Positions 28,398 through 29,119 of a stretch of 29,119 nucleotides of DNA are shown here, piece by piece. Within the stretch, counting starts at the first letter, position 1. The number at the start of each line of letters is the position of its first letter. Position numbers and translations under genes: made by a program. The stretch lies in IMG/VR virus record IMGVR_UViG_3300043420_001189, positions 1 to 29,119 of that record. The stretch is one strand, 5' to 3'. The notes under the pieces were generated by a model. The model saw only the letters and a program-made list of their open reading frames with translations. It was not told the DNA's origin and made no database searches. This DNA comes from a virus.

Positions 28398-28856
28398 ATG
28401 TTTGAGATTGTAAATAGCGGTAGTGAGTGTACGTTGTTTCGTACTAAGATGGGGCTATTCAAAGAGTATTGTAGTAAGTCTCATGCTGTTGAGGCACACT
28501 ATATTCAAAGTGAACTAGCGTCTATGAATCTAGCTCCTGAAGTTTATAGTAGAGTTTGTAGGGTTAGAATGCCCGAGGGTAATCTTTCTAGTTATGGTTT
28601 TTATACCGAGGAGGCTGAACCGTTAAAGCTGTGTGATTGTGACTATTATTGTTATTGTCCTATGAAAACAGAGGGGGCTAGACTTGCACTGTGCGAAACG
28701 GTAGAATACTGGACTGGTTGGGAGTTTGTAGACTTCCACGAAGGTAACTTTGGATATATCGAAAGGGATGGATTGAAACTTTTGGCTATTATTGATTGCG
28801 GACACAAGGGTTTTGTTATGGAGAAGAATATGGTAGAAAATACATGCCAATATTGA
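28398..28856 (+). CDS. Kinase-like fold protein
   Basis: 152 aa. FVDFHEGNFGYI, then GLKLLAIIDCG resembles the catalytic loop (H-x-x-N) and metal-binding Asp (IDxG) of protein-kinase/aminoglycoside-kinase-like folds. The upstream HAVEAHYIQSELASMNLAPE is the helix-to-hinge pattern of such proteins. The glycine loop and N-lobe lysine are not obvious, so it may be a reduced or inactive form. A Cys cluster CDCDYYCYC sits in the middle. It follows the preceding gene by 2 nt, with GGGGAG upstream. Confidence 0.55.
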   Translation: MFEIVNSGSECTLFRTKMGLFKEYCSKSHAVEAHYIQSELASMNLAPEVYSRVCRVRMPEGNLSSYGFYTEEAEPLKLCDCDYYCYCPMKTEGARLALCETVEYWTGWEFVDFHEGNFGYIERDGLKLLAIIDCGHKGFVMEKNMVENTCQY

Positions 28857-28888
28857 TTATTATTTTGATACTATTGATGAAAGATTGA
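28844..28888 (+). CDS. Possible 14-aa hydrophobic peptide
   Basis: A short frame MPILIIILILLMKD overlaps the end of the kinase-like gene. It is almost purely hydrophobic; the ribosome site is weak. Too short to call with confidence. Confidence 0.2.
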   Translation: MPILIIILILLMKD

Positions 28889-28929
28889 TTATATGTTTAC
28901 ATTCCAGAACTGGCCGCCAAGGATGCAAA

Positions 28930-29003
28930 GACCCCCTCCGTTGGGGGGTCGCGGCCGGGGGGGACCCCTCTGTGGGGGGGTAGGCAGCAAATCCCGTGCC
29001 AAA
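28930..29003. repeat. Intergenic cassette copy 15
   Basis: Hairpin 1 GACCCCC...GGGGGGTC, linker GCGGCCGGGGGG, hairpin 2 GACCCCTC-TGT-GGGGGG, box AGCAAATCCCGTGCCAAA (28986-29003): minus strand TTGGCAC-GGGAT-TTGCT. Confidence 0.9.
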
Positions 29004-29043
29004 CAAGATAAAAAGATTTTTGGGATTTTCTGGAGAAGAACGC

Positions 29044-29071
29044 TTGACATGGACGATAAGGAGTGTATAAT
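29044..29071 (+). promoter_or_regulatory. Sigma-70 promoter with CGATA in spacer
   Basis: TTGACA, spacer TGGACGATAAGGAGTG, TATAAT. It drives a gene beyond the right edge; only its leader is visible. Confidence 0.88.
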
Positions 29072-29119
29072 CAAAGAGTCGCCAACGGGGTGACACAAAG
29101 AGTTTGGAAACCTAGTTTT

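Noticed and set aside
17422-29003. CRISPR array or insertion-sequence family
   Set aside because: The repeats are 0.4-1.7 kb apart with genes between them, have no constant spacer length, no target-site duplications, no terminal inverted repeats and no transposase or cas gene in the window.

Overview
The window looks like part of a tailed double-stranded DNA bacteriophage genome (Caudoviricetes), read with the standard bacterial code. There is no rRNA, transposase or host housekeeping operon. The left 16.6 kb is AT-rich and carries a tightly packed virion and packaging operon on the minus strand. The right 11.5 kb carries many small, mostly unrecognised genes on the plus strand. The host cannot be named. 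Sigma-54-like sites in the right half hint at a host that has sigma-54, which would argue against cyanobacteria.

Left arm (minus strand, transcribed right to left): a 49-aa protein, a T4 gp55-like sigma factor with a cysteine cluster, a helix-turn-helix/coiled-coil protein that may be the small terminase subunit, GDP-mannose 4,6-dehydratase (gmd), an HNH nuclease, an ERCC4-type nuclease, the large terminase, portal, a prohead protease fused to a coiled-coil scaffold, a decoration protein and the major capsid protein. An intrinsic terminator follows the capsid gene. Beyond it are a probable neck/connector protein, a baseplate- or fibre-associated protein, a large fibre with an Mtd-like N-terminus, a glycine-rich plus LamG-like adhesin and small virion-associated proteins. 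Most of these genes overlap or abut, often as TAATG, as expected for one late operon. No tail tube, sheath or tape-measure gene is in the window.

Centre: a divergent intergenic region near 16.65 kb, two small plus-strand genes, then a gene-free AT-rich stretch where gene style and base composition change.

Right arm (plus strand): more than 30 short genes and two tRNA genes (Gln-TTG, Lys-TTT), served by about 22 recognisable TTGACA/TATAAT-type promoters. The outstanding feature is a cassette repeated 15 times between the transcription units. Each has two C-rich/G-rich hairpins around a GGGCCGG-type linker. Most copies then carry an 18-bp box that, read on the minus strand, has the sigma-54 signature TTGGCAC-N5-TTGCT (GG-N10-GC). 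An A/T tract and a sigma-70 promoter for the next gene follow; most of these promoters hold a CGATA motif in the spacer or just past the -10. The left-pointing sigma-54-like site would start transcription in or next to the hairpin pair, so each cassette may be a divergent promoter plus a small structured RNA. I regard this dispersed family as the best candidate for an undescribed system. Its function is inferred only from sequence pattern.

Recognised right-arm families are few: paralogous CCN/CPxCxxHC zinc-ribbon miniproteins, a duplicated 65-aa family, a small SH3/KOW-like protein, a YNGYxNYETW-type phage protein, a cysteine-rich GP88-like protein, a kinase-like fold protein and several strongly acidic proteins. 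These are typical of phage early or host-takeover regions.
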